Part shown: one piece after another, positions 1 through 9,256 of the stretch
Layout of the letters: every line of letters starts with the position of its first letter
Position numbering within the stretch: position 1 is the stretch's first letter
From: Methyloversatilis sp.
GTDB lineage: Bacteria > Pseudomonadota > Gammaproteobacteria > Burkholderiales > Rhodocyclaceae
Length of the DNA: 64,000 nucleotides
Assembly: GCF_030696805.1 (NCBI RefSeq)
Contig: NZ_JAUYRO010000012.1
Coordinates: forward strand, 62,001 to 126,000
Reading direction: 5' to 3'
The notes under the pieces: model-generated
The model's database searches: none
Told to the model about the DNA's origin: nothing
The model's input: the letters and a program-made list of their open reading frames with translations, nothing else
Translations under genes and position numbers: made by a program

Positions 1-576
1 CATGTCGAAGCGCACCGTGCGCCGGCCGTCGCGCACCGTGTCGGACAGGCGGTCACCGGGCGCCAGTGCGTGCTGCGCTGCCGGCAGGTCGACGGTCAGG
101 CGGTAACGGTGCAGCAGCGGGCCGGCGCCGTCGAAGGGCAGCGGATACCACGCACCTCCAGCCGGCAGGAAGCTGCCGGCTTCGCCGATCTGCGGCGCAA
201 AGGCGGTCAGCGTGTCGCGGTGCGATGCGGCGGCATCCGGCGCATCGGCCCGGATGGCCCAGCGCAGTTCGAGCCGGCGCGGCTGGCTGGACGCCGCGAT
301 GCGGATACGCTGCAGTCCGCCTTCGGTCGAAGCGCGCAGCGCGCCGCCGTCGAGCTGCATCGACGTGATGCGATGCCGGGCATCGATGCGCAGGTCGATC
401 GCCTCGTGCGCCGGCAGCGCGATCAGCGCCTGTGCGCTCAGGTTGCCCTGCGCGGGTTCCAGCCTGACGGTGAGGTCAAGCTGCGGCGCAGCAAGCGCCG
501 GCAGACCGGGCAGCGCCGCGCACAACCCCACGGCGAGCTGCCCGGCAAGCGCACGCCAGCCGGGCAGCCGCCTCAA
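1..576 (-). CDS. M1-like metallopeptidase, N-terminal part (cut by window edge)
   Basis: The reading frame runs from a TTG at 576 to the window edge without a stop (192 codons). TTG overlaps the stop codon of the upstream ChaN-like gene (TTGA), so the two are probably translationally coupled. The first 30 residues look like a signal peptide with a Leu/Ala-rich core ending near LPALAAPQ. The next part (PQLDLTVRLEPAQGNLSA) resembles the beta-sandwich N-terminal domain of M1 aminopeptidase-like proteins. The zinc motif HExxH would lie outside the window, so the enzymatic assignment is inference. It could also be another secreted beta-sandwich protein. Confidence 0.55.
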   Translation of the reverse strand, partial: MRRLPGWRALAGQLAVGLCAALPGLPALAAPQLDLTVRLEPAQGNLSAQALIALPAHEAIDLRIDARHRITSMQLDGGALRASTEGGLQRIRIAASSQPRRLELRWAIRADAPDAAASHRDTLTAFAPQIGEAGSFLPAGGAWYPLPFDGAGPLLHRYRLTVDLPAAQHALAPGDRLSDTVRDGRRTVRFDM

Positions 577-1463
577 GGCTGCGCCCTCAGCGCCGGCGGT
601 ACGATGCCGAATACCGCATCAGCCACCCCGGCGACCAGATCGGCGCAGTCACCATCGGCGTCCCACGGAAGCAGGCTGCCGACATCGGGCACGCCGAGGT
701 CGCGCAGCTGGTGTTCCACGCCGTAGCCATGAATGACGTGGCCGCTCCCCATCAGGCCGACGACGAGCGCGTCCGGCTGTTCGCGTACTGCGCCGGCCAG
801 CGCCTCCGCCATGGCGCGGTCCCACAGCAGCTGGCCTTCGAGAAAGCGGCCAAAAGCGTCGTCCGGCATCGCCTTGCCGGCCGGCATGTGGTCGCTCCAG
901 ATCTGTCTGAGCCAATCACGATAGGGCGGCTTTGCGCCGGCGGGCGTGCCGACCCCTTCGCGGCTCGCCACCGGCACACCAGCCAGTCCCAGGCGCGACA
1001 CCTCACGCACCACCTTGCGGTCGATATTGAGTGCGCGCAGCGGCACTGCCTTGTCGCGGGCGAAGCGAAAGATGCCGGCGTACAACTCGGGCGGCATGCC
1101 CCAGACGCGCTTCCAGTCGGTGCGCTCGAACAGCGCCGCTTCGCTCAGTTCGCCGCGCACCCAGGCATCGAGCACCGGTTGGGCGCTGCGCGGCAGCATT
1201 TCGAGCCCGATCACCATGCGCGGACGCAGCGCATGCAGCGCGCGCAGCGTGTCGAGTTGCCAGTCGTGGTGAGCGGCGCTGTCGTGCGTTTCGCCCAGCA
1301 GCACGACGGATTGCCGGCTCATGCGCCGCATCAGCGCGCCACCTTCGGTCTCGCCCTGCCCGGGTTCCAGCCAGCTGCCCGGCGTCACGCAGGAGGCAGC
1401 CGGGAGCGCAGGTGCCATGAGAAGTCCTCCGCACAGGGCGGCCGTCCGCATCATTGATCGCAT
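573..1463 (-). CDS. ChaN family (DUF399) haem-binding-like lipoprotein
   Basis: About 296 residues. I chose the ATG at 1463 because it places a signal peptide right at the N-terminus (MRSMMRTAALCGGLL, then PALPAASC). The body carries the ChaN signature VVLLGETHDSAAHH near residue 50. The family includes Campylobacter ChaN, an iron-regulated outer-membrane lipoprotein that binds haemin; many homologues have no known function. The Cys after PALPAAS could be lipidated, but the lipobox is imperfect. An ATG at 1529 is possible but would add a poor, Cys/Pro-rich leader. It is followed with a TTGA overlap by the peptidase-like gene and lies divergent from the histidine kinase cluster, with 180 bases between. 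Confidence 0.8.
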   Translation of the reverse strand: MRSMMRTAALCGGLLMAPALPAASCVTPGSWLEPGQGETEGGALMRRMSRQSVVLLGETHDSAAHHDWQLDTLRALHALRPRMVIGLEMLPRSAQPVLDAWVRGELSEAALFERTDWKRVWGMPPELYAGIFRFARDKAVPLRALNIDRKVVREVSRLGLAGVPVASREGVGTPAGAKPPYRDWLRQIWSDHMPAGKAMPDDAFGRFLEGQLLWDRAMAEALAGAVREQPDALVVGLMGSGHVIHGYGVEHQLRDLGVPDVGSLLPWDADGDCADLVAGVADAVFGIVPPALRAQP

Positions 1464-1643
1464 TGCAGGGTCAGCAGTTGGGGTGAACAGGCATTGGAAA
1501 AGCGCCGGGGTGAGCAACCGCGCGCACATCCCGGTGCCGGGGGCAGCCTCATCGCGAATGTGGACGCATCGGCCGGGCGTTCGTTCCGCACACTATCCCG
1601 GGGCGGAAGGACGTTAACATGCAGATCAGTTTATCGCCGACAC

Positions 1644-4607
1644 GTGAACGTGCTCCATTCCGTGAAGATCCTTCCGCTGATCGCCGCCGTCACTGCCTAC
1701 GCCGCAGCCGTGCTGGTCGATCCGCTGCTCGGCCTGTCGGACGGCCAGCCGCCGGTCATCCAGCTGGAGCTCGGCGCAGCGTTCGCCATCGTGCTGCTGT
1801 TCGGCCTGCGTCACCTGCCCGCGATCATGCTGACCGACCTCGCCTTGGCGCTGTACAGCGGCCAGACGCCACTGTCGGCGCTCGGATCGGCCTGCGTCAT
1901 CGGGCTGCTGATTGGCGCCGGCACGCTGATCCTGCGCCGTTTTCCGGTGCAGCCCTTTCCGCGCATGCGCGCCGATCACTACATGTGGTTCCTCGCGGTC
2001 GCGCTGCTGCTGTCGGTCCTCCACGGCGCCGGGCGCGCCTGGCATCCGGGTGTGCCGCTATACGTGTCTGACTGGACGCTCCACGCGGCCGCCAGCTTCG
2101 CCGGTACGGTGCTGACGGTGCAGCTGGTGGCCGGTTGGCTGAACAGTCAGGACTGGCGGCGTGCAGCTGCCGATCTGCCGAAGGTGCTGCCCTGGTTCGC
2201 GCTGACCCTGCTGACCACGGCAGCGATCTTCCTGCGCGTGCTCGACGGTCCGGAGCCGTTCATGTTCCTGCTGCCGGCCGTGCTGTTGCTGTCCGCCATC
2301 CGCCTCAACGTACGATGGATGAGCCTGCTGCTGGTGTTCATGCAAGGTCTCGCTCTCTGGGGCACGAACCAGGGCATCGGGCCGTTCGGCAACGACACGC
2401 CATTGCGCTCGCTGCTGCTGCTGCAGACCTTCATCATCACGCTGTCGATCGCGTCCTATGCCCTGTCGATCACGCTGAGCGAGCGCGCGAACGCCTCGCG
2501 CCGGGCGCGCACGCGCGAGGCACAGCTGCTCGATCTGTTCGACGGCTCGATCCAGGGCATCCTGATCCACCGGCGCTTCCAGCCGCTGTTCGCCAACCGG
2601 CGTGCGGCCGAGCTGCTGGGCTTCCAGTCGGTGGCTGATCTGATGGCGCGAAGTTCGCTGGCCGACATGATTGCCGCCGACGATCTGCCGGTGGTCGACA
2701 GCGACAGCAACCGCAGCCAGCTGTCGTCCGGCCGCATCCTGCCGATGCAGGCCGGCGTGACACGCGCCGACGGCGAGCGACGCACGCTGGACGCCTACAT
2801 CCGGCAGGTCATGTGGCGGGGCGAGCCAGCCATTCAGGCCACCTTCATCGATGTGACAGACGATCTGCGCGCGCGGCGAGAACAACGCGGACGGCTCGAG
2901 CGGCAGGACAGGCAGCTGGCCGCGATCGTGCGCCTGAGCACCGACGCCGCGCTGTCCGCCGGTGACGACGATGCGCTGGTCACGCTGACCGAAGTCGCCG
3001 CAGCCGCGCTGACGGTCAGCCGCGCCAGTGTGTGGCGACTCGACGACGACACGCGGCAACTGGTCTGCCTCGATCTGTTCGACCTCGACCAGCTGGCCAT
3101 CGCGCGCGGCCACACGCAGGGCCAGGTTCTTGATGCCGCGGCATTCCCCGAATACTTCTCCGCGCTGCGCAGCGGCCGCACCATCACTGCCGGTGATGCC
3201 CGCGCACACCCTGCCACCGCACAGCTCGCCGACATCTACCTCGACCGGGAAGGCCTCGCCGCCATGCTCGATGCCCCGGCCTTTCTCGATGGCCGGCTGG
3301 CCGGCGTGGTCTGTCTTGAACAGCGTGGCCGGATACGTGATTGGGCGCATGACGAAGCCCGCTTTGCCGCCGAACTGGCGTCGCAGCTGGGGCGCTTCCT
3401 GGTGGCGCGCGAAAGGCGTCTTGCCCAGGACGAACAGGCGCGCCTGTCGGCCATCCTCGACGCGACACCCGACTATGTGTCCACCGTGGACACCGACCTC
3501 AACGTGTCCTATCTCAATGTGGCGGCGCGTCGCATGCTCGGGCTGCCTCTGGACGGACTGCCTGAACGGCTGAAAGTACGCGACTTCTATCCGGCCGACA
3601 GCTACCGCCACTACATTGATGTGCAGCTGCCGACCGTGCTGCGCGATGGCATCTGGATCGGCGAGACAACGTTGCGTGCAGGCGACGGCACGCTGGTGCC
3701 GATGTCGGCGGTGCGGCTGGCGCACCTCGATGGCGCCGGCAAGGTGCAATTCATTTCCAGTGTGCTGCGAGACATCGGCGGCATCAAGCGCAACGAGGTC
3801 GCGCTGCGTGTGGCCAACGAAACGCTGGAACAGCGCGTCATCGAACGCACCGCCGAACTGGCGCAGGCGAACGAGCAACTGAAGGATCTCGACCGGCTCA
3901 AATCGATGTTCATCGCCTCGATGTCGCATGAACTGCGCACACCGCTCAATTCCATCATCGGCTTCACCGGTGTCGTGCTGGCCGGCATGGCGGGCGAACT
4001 GACGGCGCGTCAGCAGGATCAGCTGCAGCGTGTTTATGGCTCCGCAAAGCACCTGCTCGCGCTGATCACCGACGTGATCGACATATCGAAGATCGAAGCC
4101 GGCTTCATCGACGTATTCGAGGAACGCATCGAGGTGACGGCGCTGGTCGATGAAGCCGTGCACACCGTGCAGCCGGCCGCGCGCGAGAAGAAGCTGGAAA
4201 TCAGGGTGTCGGTGCCGCCCGGGATCATGGTTCAGGCAGACCGTCGCAGGCTGCTGCAATGCCTGCTGAATTTCATGAGCAACGCGGTAAAGTACACCGT
4301 CGAAGGGAATATCACCGTGGAGGCTTGCGTGCGTGGAAACTGGCTCGACATCAGCGTTGAAGACACGGGCATCGGCGTGGACGAAGCCGGACTGACCCGC
4401 TTGTTCCAGCCATTCGAACGGATCGATTCCAAGCTGCGCGTGAAAACCCCCGGCACCGGCCTCGGCCTCTACCTGACGCGCAAGATCGCCACCGAACTGC
4501 TGGCCGGTTCGGTCGAGGTCAGCAGCACGCCGGGGCTCGGCAGCCGTTTCACGCTGCACGTGCCGCGCGAGGGCTCGGGACGTGCCAGCAACGGGGTCAA
4601 GCCATGA
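1644..4607 (+). CDS. Membrane sensor histidine kinase (MASE1-like, PAS-GAF-PAS-HisKA-HATPase)
   Basis: About 987 residues from a GTG at 1644; the frame is open further upstream to 1494, but that stretch is not protein-like. Residues 5-280 hold about eight hydrophobic segments resembling a MASE1 sensor region. Then come a PAS domain (from about 290), a GAF domain (about 430-585) and a second PAS domain (about 600-720). The HisKA motif MSHELRTPLN has its phospho-acceptor His near 762, and the ATPase N and G boxes (NFMSNAVKYT, DTGIGVDEAG, GTGLGLYL) lie between 870 and 945. It should autophosphorylate and pass phosphate to the receiver gene whose ATG overlaps its stop codon. The signal it senses is unknown. 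Confidence 0.85.
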   Translation: MNVLHSVKILPLIAAVTAYAAAVLVDPLLGLSDGQPPVIQLELGAAFAIVLLFGLRHLPAIMLTDLALALYSGQTPLSALGSACVIGLLIGAGTLILRRFPVQPFPRMRADHYMWFLAVALLLSVLHGAGRAWHPGVPLYVSDWTLHAAASFAGTVLTVQLVAGWLNSQDWRRAAADLPKVLPWFALTLLTTAAIFLRVLDGPEPFMFLLPAVLLLSAIRLNVRWMSLLLVFMQGLALWGTNQGIGPFGNDTPLRSLLLLQTFIITLSIASYALSITLSERANASRRARTREAQLLDLFDGSIQGILIHRRFQPLFANRRAAELLGFQSVADLMARSSLADMIAADDLPVVDSDSNRSQLSSGRILPMQAGVTRADGERRTLDAYIRQVMWRGEPAIQATFIDVTDDLRARREQRGRLERQDRQLAAIVRLSTDAALSAGDDDALVTLTEVAAAALTVSRASVWRLDDDTRQLVCLDLFDLDQLAIARGHTQGQVLDAAAFPEYFSALRSGRTITAGDARAHPATAQLADIYLDREGLAAMLDAPAFLDGRLAGVVCLEQRGRIRDWAHDEARFAAELASQLGRFLVARERRLAQDEQARLSAILDATPDYVSTVDTDLNVSYLNVAARRMLGLPLDGLPERLKVRDFYPADSYRHYIDVQLPTVLRDGIWIGETTLRAGDGTLVPMSAVRLAHLDGAGKVQFISSVLRDIGGIKRNEVALRVANETLEQRVIERTAELAQANEQLKDLDRLKSMFIASMSHELRTPLNSIIGFTGVVLAGMAGELTARQQDQLQRVYGSAKHLLALITDVIDISKIEAGFIDVFEERIEVTALVDEAVHTVQPAAREKKLEIRVSVPPGIMVQADRRRLLQCLLNFMSNAVKYTVEGNITVEACVRGNWLDISVEDTGIGVDEAGLTRLFQPFERIDSKLRVKTPGTGLGLYLTRKIATELLAGSVEVSSTPGLGSRFTLHVPREGSGRASNGVKP

Positions 4608-4975
4608 AGACGGCGCTGGTGGTCGAAGACAACGAGAACAATCTCGAACTGATCACTTTCATCCTGCATGCCGGCGGCTATGCCACGCGCGGCGCCATCA
4701 CCGGGCTGGACGGCGTGGCCGAGGCGTTGCGCGAACGCCCGGACTTCATCCTGCTCGACATCCAGCTGCCCGACATCGACGGCCTCGAAGTGGCGCGCCG
4801 CATCCGGGCTGGCGAGACCGGGGCACCGATCCCGATGATCGCCATCACCTCCTTCGCCATGGCAGGCGACCGCGAGCGTGTGCTGGCGGCTGGCTGCAAC
4901 GGCTACATCGAAAAGCCGGTCGACCCGCTGCGCGTGATGGCGCAGATCGAAGACGTACTGTTGCAGGCCTGCTGA
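4604..4975 (+). CDS. Stand-alone response regulator receiver (CheY-like)
   Basis: A 123-residue protein made only of a receiver domain. Acidic residues E8 and D9, the phospho-acceptor Asp52 in LLDIQLPD, and the Lys in EKPVDP are all visible, so it should be phosphorylatable. It overlaps the upstream kinase by 4 bases (ATGA) and its stop shares a base with the start of the next gene, which implies coupled translation. With no output domain it probably shuttles phosphate or acts by protein contact, as single-domain receivers in phosphorelays do. Its partners are most likely the two flanking kinases. Confidence 0.9.
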   Translation: MKTALVVEDNENNLELITFILHAGGYATRGAITGLDGVAEALRERPDFILLDIQLPDIDGLEVARRIRAGETGAPIPMIAITSFAMAGDRERVLAAGCNGYIEKPVDPLRVMAQIEDVLLQAC

Positions 4976-6558
4976 TGCACATCCTGATTGCCGAAGACGA
5001 CGAGAACTCCCGCCTGATGCTGAGCACGGCGCTGGAAGCGCGTGGCCACCAGGTGCAGGCCGCGCCGGACGGCCGGCAGGCGCTTGAACTGGCGCTGGCC
5101 CGCACCCCTGACCTCATCGTGTCCGACATCCTGATGCCGGAGCTCGACGGCTACGGCCTGTGCCGCACAGTGCGCGCCCATCCGCAGCTGTCGGGCGTTC
5201 CATTCGTGTTCTACACCGCCACCTTCACCGACCGGCGCGACGAGGAACTGGCCTACCAGCTGGGTGCCGACCTGTTCCTGGTGAAGCCGTGCGAAATCGA
5301 CAAGCTCATCCTCGAACTGGAATCGGCTGCGATCCGCAATGCGATCCGGCCGGTCCCGACCGACTCGGACGCGATGTACGCCGAGCGCCTGCGCGACAAG
5401 CTGGACAAGAAAATCAGCGAACTGGAAGCCGAACGCACCCGGCTGCGCGACTTTGCCGAAGCGGCGGCCGACTGGTTCTGGGAAACCGATATCGATGGCG
5501 TCATCGTGCATACCTCGGACGGCGCCTGGCCGCTGCGCGGACTTACGCTGACCGGCCTGTTCGCGATGCGCCGGCCCGGTCTGCTGCGGCCTGACGATCC
5601 GGCGCAGCTGGCGCGCGATGTGCGCAGCTTCCGCGACGTCGTGATCGACTGGCGGCAGCAGGACGGCAGCGTGCGCATCATGGCGCTGTCCGCCCGCCCC
5701 TGGCGCGATGCCGGCGGTCACATCGCCGGCTACCGCGGCAGCGCGCGCGACGTCAGCCGGCAGGTGCGCGCCGAAGAGGAACTGCGCGCGCTCAATCAGG
5801 AGCTGGACGAGCGGGTACGCAGCCGCACCGCCAGCCTGAAGGCCGCGTTCGAGGAACTGGAAAGCTTCAGCTACTCGGTGTCGCACGACCTGCGCGGGCC
5901 GCTGCGTGCGATCCACGGCTTTGCCAGCGTGCTTGACACCGATCTGAACAGCCCCGGCGTGACAGGCTTGCCGGACAGCGCCCGCGATTCGCTGCAGCGC
6001 ATCCTGCGCGCTGCGCTGCGCATGGAACACCTGGTCGACGATCTGCTTGAACTGGCGCGTGTCACGCGCCTGCCGCTGCAGCGGCAGCCGGTCGACCTGA
6101 GCGCGCTGGCACAGGACATCACCGACGTGCTGCGCAACGCCGAGCCGTCGCGCCAGTGCGACATCCGCATACAGTCCGGCCTGCTGGTCGCCGGTGATGT
6201 CGGCCTGCTGCGCATCGTGCTCGACAATCTGCTGCGCAATGCATGGAAGTTCTCCGCCCCGACCGCGCATTCGCAGATCGAAGTCGGCAGCGAAGGCACC
6301 GGCCAGCAGGCCGTGATCTACGTGCGGGACAACGGCGTCGGCTTCGACATGGCACATGCCGACAAGCTGTTCCACCCGTTCAACCGGTTGCATCGCGACG
6401 GCGAGTTCGACGGCACCGGCATCGGTCTGGCGCTGGTCCAGCGCATCATTCGCCGCCACAACGGTCGCGTCTGGGCGCGCTCCGAGCCGGGTGGCGGCGC
6501 CACCTTCTGCTTCACGCTCGGCGACACCGAAGCCAGCCTGCCATCGCTTGCCGCCTGA
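4975..6558 (+). CDS. Receiver-PAS-histidine kinase (hybrid, soluble)
   Basis: 527 residues beginning at an ATG that shares its A with the upstream TGA. Residues 1-120 are a receiver domain (Asp51 in IVSDILMPEL). A coiled-coil linker follows (ERLRDKLDKKISELEAER), then a PAS domain (about 165-270), and a phytochrome-type HisKA with His near 304 (SYSVSHDLRGPL). The ATPase domain has NLLRNAWKFS, DNGVGFD and GTGIGLAL. There is no membrane segment. The receiver at the N-terminus suggests that its kinase activity is controlled by phosphate from the upstream membrane kinase. No DNA-binding output is present in the three-gene cluster. Confidence 0.88.
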   Translation: MHILIAEDDENSRLMLSTALEARGHQVQAAPDGRQALELALARTPDLIVSDILMPELDGYGLCRTVRAHPQLSGVPFVFYTATFTDRRDEELAYQLGADLFLVKPCEIDKLILELESAAIRNAIRPVPTDSDAMYAERLRDKLDKKISELEAERTRLRDFAEAAADWFWETDIDGVIVHTSDGAWPLRGLTLTGLFAMRRPGLLRPDDPAQLARDVRSFRDVVIDWRQQDGSVRIMALSARPWRDAGGHIAGYRGSARDVSRQVRAEEELRALNQELDERVRSRTASLKAAFEELESFSYSVSHDLRGPLRAIHGFASVLDTDLNSPGVTGLPDSARDSLQRILRAALRMEHLVDDLLELARVTRLPLQRQPVDLSALAQDITDVLRNAEPSRQCDIRIQSGLLVAGDVGLLRIVLDNLLRNAWKFSAPTAHSQIEVGSEGTGQQAVIYVRDNGVGFDMAHADKLFHPFNRLHRDGEFDGTGIGLALVQRIIRRHNGRVWARSEPGGGATFCFTLGDTEASLPSLAA

Positions 6559-6695
6559 GGCGCCGCGGTCGCCGCTCGCTCCCTTGGGTAGTCATGCAGC
6601 AGGGTATCAAGATGAAATCGTTTTTCGTCGGGATGAAACTTTTGTTGCCAGGTGCCGTTACCTCCAGCACACAAATCATCCGGAGTACCTGTTTC

Positions 6696-8372
6696 ATGCG
6701 CACGCAGTCTGCCCGCCGTTCGTTCACTCATCTGGCCAGTGCGCTCGCGCTGGCCTTCGCGGCTCTGCCGGCCGCCGGCCAGGCGGTGTTCTTCACCATC
6801 GACAACAGCAATGCGACGACCGGCTCGATGTCACTGTCGTCGGGACTTCTGGGCAATGCTCAGTTGAACAACCCGTCGGCACTGACCACCGGCGCGAATG
6901 CGTTCAACTACGCGACTGTTTATTTCGTGCCAACGCTCACGCGCACCTACACCTTCGGCCAGACCTCGGCACCGGTCGATACTGTCATGATCCTCTATGA
7001 CGGCGTGTTCGATGTCTCCACGCCAGGGACCGGCGCTGTGGCGGGCAATGACGACACGTCGCAAGCGGGTCACCGCACGGCAGTCGGCGATCCGGGGCAG
7101 GTGGTGTCCTGCGGTGGCAACCCCGGCCTGTGCCCGCAGGTCAGCAGCGCGGTGACTGCCGGCAATCGCTACACCCTGCTGGTGTCCACTTTCTCCAGCG
7201 GCAGCGTTCTGAACCTGCCTCTGGAGTTCTATTCCGACGGCGCCGGCAACTTCTTTGCTGCGCCGCCGCCTGCGGCTGCCGGTGTCCTGGCCTCGACTCG
7301 TGCGATGACCAATTCGCCCGCCTATGGCGCGGCCCAGGTGATCGACGACACGCCGGCCCTGCAGACGCTGTTTTCCGGGGTCAGCGGCGATGCCCAGGTA
7401 TCCGAGGCGGCGACTCAGACCTTGCCGCTGATGGTAGGTGGCACCACGACCGCCATCCAGGGCACGCTCAACGGTGTGAACCGGCTGATCCAGGCGCGCA
7501 TGTCGGCCAACCGCGGCCTCTCTTCCGGTGAATCCTTCGCCGGTGACCGCAATATCTGGATGAAGCCGTTCGGGGCCTGGGCCGACCAGAACAGTCGCAA
7601 CGGCGTAGCCGGCTACAAGGCCGATACCTATGGTGTGCTGGCGGGCATCGACGGCACGCTGTCGCAGGCGCTTCGTATCGGCGCGGCCTTTGCATACGCC
7701 CGCACCGACATCGACGGCGGCACCCGGATCGCTCCGCAAGGGGCGAACATCGACACCTATACGCTGATCGCCTACGGCAGCTACAGTCTCGATGATCGCA
7801 CCGAGGTCAATCTGCAGGCGGACGTCGGCTTGAACCGCAACGACGGCCGTCGCACGATCGCTCTCACCAACACGACGGCCCGGGCCGATTACGACACGCA
7901 CACCGCCCATATCGGCGGCGGCATCGGCCGTGTGCTTTCCCTGAGCGAGAAGACCGCGATCACGCCGTCGGTGCGCATGGACTACACCTGGATACGTGAC
8001 CAGAGCTATTCCGAGAGCGGCGCCGGCCTGCTCGACCTGAACGTGAACAGCCGCACCACGGAACTTCTGGTATTCGCCGTGGAGAGCAAGCTGTCGCATG
8101 CGGTGAATGACCAGGCCACCCTGCTGGCCAATCTGGGCCTGGGCTATGACGTGTTCAACGAACGTGCTGCGCTGACCAGTTCCTTTGCTGGCGCGCCGGG
8201 GGCGCTGTTCGTGACGCGCGGCATCGACGCCAGCCCCTGGCTGCTGCGTGGCGGGCTGGGCGTGGCCCACATGGCCCGCAGTGGCCTGGAAGTTACCGGT
8301 CGCTATGATGTCGAGCTGCGCGACACCTTCGTGATCCAGTCAGCCTCGGTCAAGTTGAACTGGATGTTCTGA
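6696..8372 (+). CDS. Secreted protein with C-terminal autotransporter beta-barrel
   Basis: 558 residues from ATG 6696, preceded by GGAG about 10 bases upstream. This start puts a signal peptide first (MRTQSARRSFTH, then a hydrophobic core to AAGQA). An in-frame ATG at 6612 would add an unlikely leader. Residues 30-280 are a Thr/Asn/Gly-rich beta-type passenger. Residues from about 289 (MKPFGAWADQNS) to the end form amphipathic strands ending in VKLNWMF, the terminal aromatic residue typical of outer-membrane barrels. No protease or adhesin motif is recognisable in the passenger. It is not in an obvious operon; the hydrolase gene follows 4 bases later. Confidence 0.75.
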   Translation: MRTQSARRSFTHLASALALAFAALPAAGQAVFFTIDNSNATTGSMSLSSGLLGNAQLNNPSALTTGANAFNYATVYFVPTLTRTYTFGQTSAPVDTVMILYDGVFDVSTPGTGAVAGNDDTSQAGHRTAVGDPGQVVSCGGNPGLCPQVSSAVTAGNRYTLLVSTFSSGSVLNLPLEFYSDGAGNFFAAPPPAAAGVLASTRAMTNSPAYGAAQVIDDTPALQTLFSGVSGDAQVSEAATQTLPLMVGGTTTAIQGTLNGVNRLIQARMSANRGLSSGESFAGDRNIWMKPFGAWADQNSRNGVAGYKADTYGVLAGIDGTLSQALRIGAAFAYARTDIDGGTRIAPQGANIDTYTLIAYGSYSLDDRTEVNLQADVGLNRNDGRRTIALTNTTARADYDTHTAHIGGGIGRVLSLSEKTAITPSVRMDYTWIRDQSYSESGAGLLDLNVNSRTTELLVFAVESKLSHAVNDQATLLANLGLGYDVFNERAALTSSFAGAPGALFVTRGIDASPWLLRGGLGVAHMARSGLEVTGRYDVELRDTFVIQSASVKLNWMF

Positions 8373-8376
8373 GTCT

Positions 8377-9240
8377 GTGCGCAATGCGCTGCAGCTGACT
8401 GGCCGCGCCGCCGTCGCGCTGCTTCTGTGCGTGCTGCTGGCGGCCTGTGTGGCACTGCCCGACCCGGCCGCGCGGCGGCTGAATGCCGATTCGCTCGCTG
8501 CCGGTCGAGGCTGGCAGCCACTCGATCTGCCGGCCGGCCCTTTCCTGCTGCGCGCCTATGCATCGTCGGAGCGTGCAGTCGGTACGCTCACGATCTACAT
8601 CGAAGGTGACGGGCTGGCCTGGGTGACCGCCAGCCGGCCGTCGGATGACCCGACGCCGGGCGACCCGCTTGCGCTGCGCCTGGCGCTGGCCCAGCCGGCC
8701 GGTGCTGCAGCCTATCTGGCGCGGCCGTGCCAGTACGTGCATTCGCCCGCTTGTTCGGTGCGCGACTGGACCGACGGCCGCTTCTCGGCCAAGGTGGTGG
8801 CCGCCAGCTCGCGTGCGGTCGATCAGCTCAAGGCGCGAGCCGGCGCGGAGCGCATCGTGCTGGTCGGCTATTCCGGTGGCGGCGCGATCGCCGCTCTGGT
8901 GGCGGCCGGCCGCGATGACGTCGAGCGCCTGGTCACGGTCGCCGGAAATCTGGACCATGTGATCTGGACCCGGCTGCACCGGGTCACACCGCTGTCCGCA
9001 TCGCTGAACGCGGCCGATGTTGCCGCTGCGTTGGCGCCGGTGCCTCAGTGGCATTGGGTGGGCGATCGCGATGACGTGCTGCCGGAGCAGGTGGTTCGTG
9101 CCTTCCTCGCGCGCCCGGGTGGCGGCACCGCCCGCAGGATGCAGGTGATGCCGGAATTCGATCACCGCTGCTGTTGGGTAGAGCACTGGCCCGATTTGTG
9201 GCAACAGATGCGGGGCACCCCGCTGGAGCCGCTCCGCTGA
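8377..9240 (+). CDS. Lipoprotein alpha/beta hydrolase
   Basis: 287 residues, GTG start 4 bases after the autotransporter stop, so probably co-transcribed with it. The N-terminus is a lipoprotein signal ending in the lipobox LLAAC (Cys24). The nucleophile elbow GYSGGG is near residue 166, and a late His (EFDHRCCWVEHW) could complete a Ser-Asp-His triad. Substrate is not deducible. Linked translation with an outer-membrane barrel and predicted lipidation place it in the envelope. No ATG is available near the start, and the GTG is the only codon that keeps the full signal peptide. Confidence 0.75.
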   Translation: MRNALQLTGRAAVALLLCVLLAACVALPDPAARRLNADSLAAGRGWQPLDLPAGPFLLRAYASSERAVGTLTIYIEGDGLAWVTASRPSDDPTPGDPLALRLALAQPAGAAAYLARPCQYVHSPACSVRDWTDGRFSAKVVAASSRAVDQLKARAGAERIVLVGYSGGGAIAALVAAGRDDVERLVTVAGNLDHVIWTRLHRVTPLSASLNAADVAAALAPVPQWHWVGDRDDVLPEQVVRAFLARPGGGTARRMQVMPEFDHRCCWVEHWPDLWQQMRGTPLEPLR

Positions 9241-9256
9241 AGACGGCCGCCTCCGG

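Noticed and set aside
2058-4559. Long open frame on the minus strand opposite the histidine kinase
   Set aside because: It mirrors a clear kinase gene; composition is His/Arg/Gln-rich with no domain, typical of antisense frames in high-GC DNA.
4903-6459. Open frame on the minus strand opposite the receiver-kinase
   Set aside because: Shadow of a gene with intact REC, PAS and kinase motifs; no motif of its own.
6612-6695. Upstream ATG for the autotransporter gene
   Set aside because: The leader would place residues before a perfect signal peptide at 6696, which has its own GGAG site.
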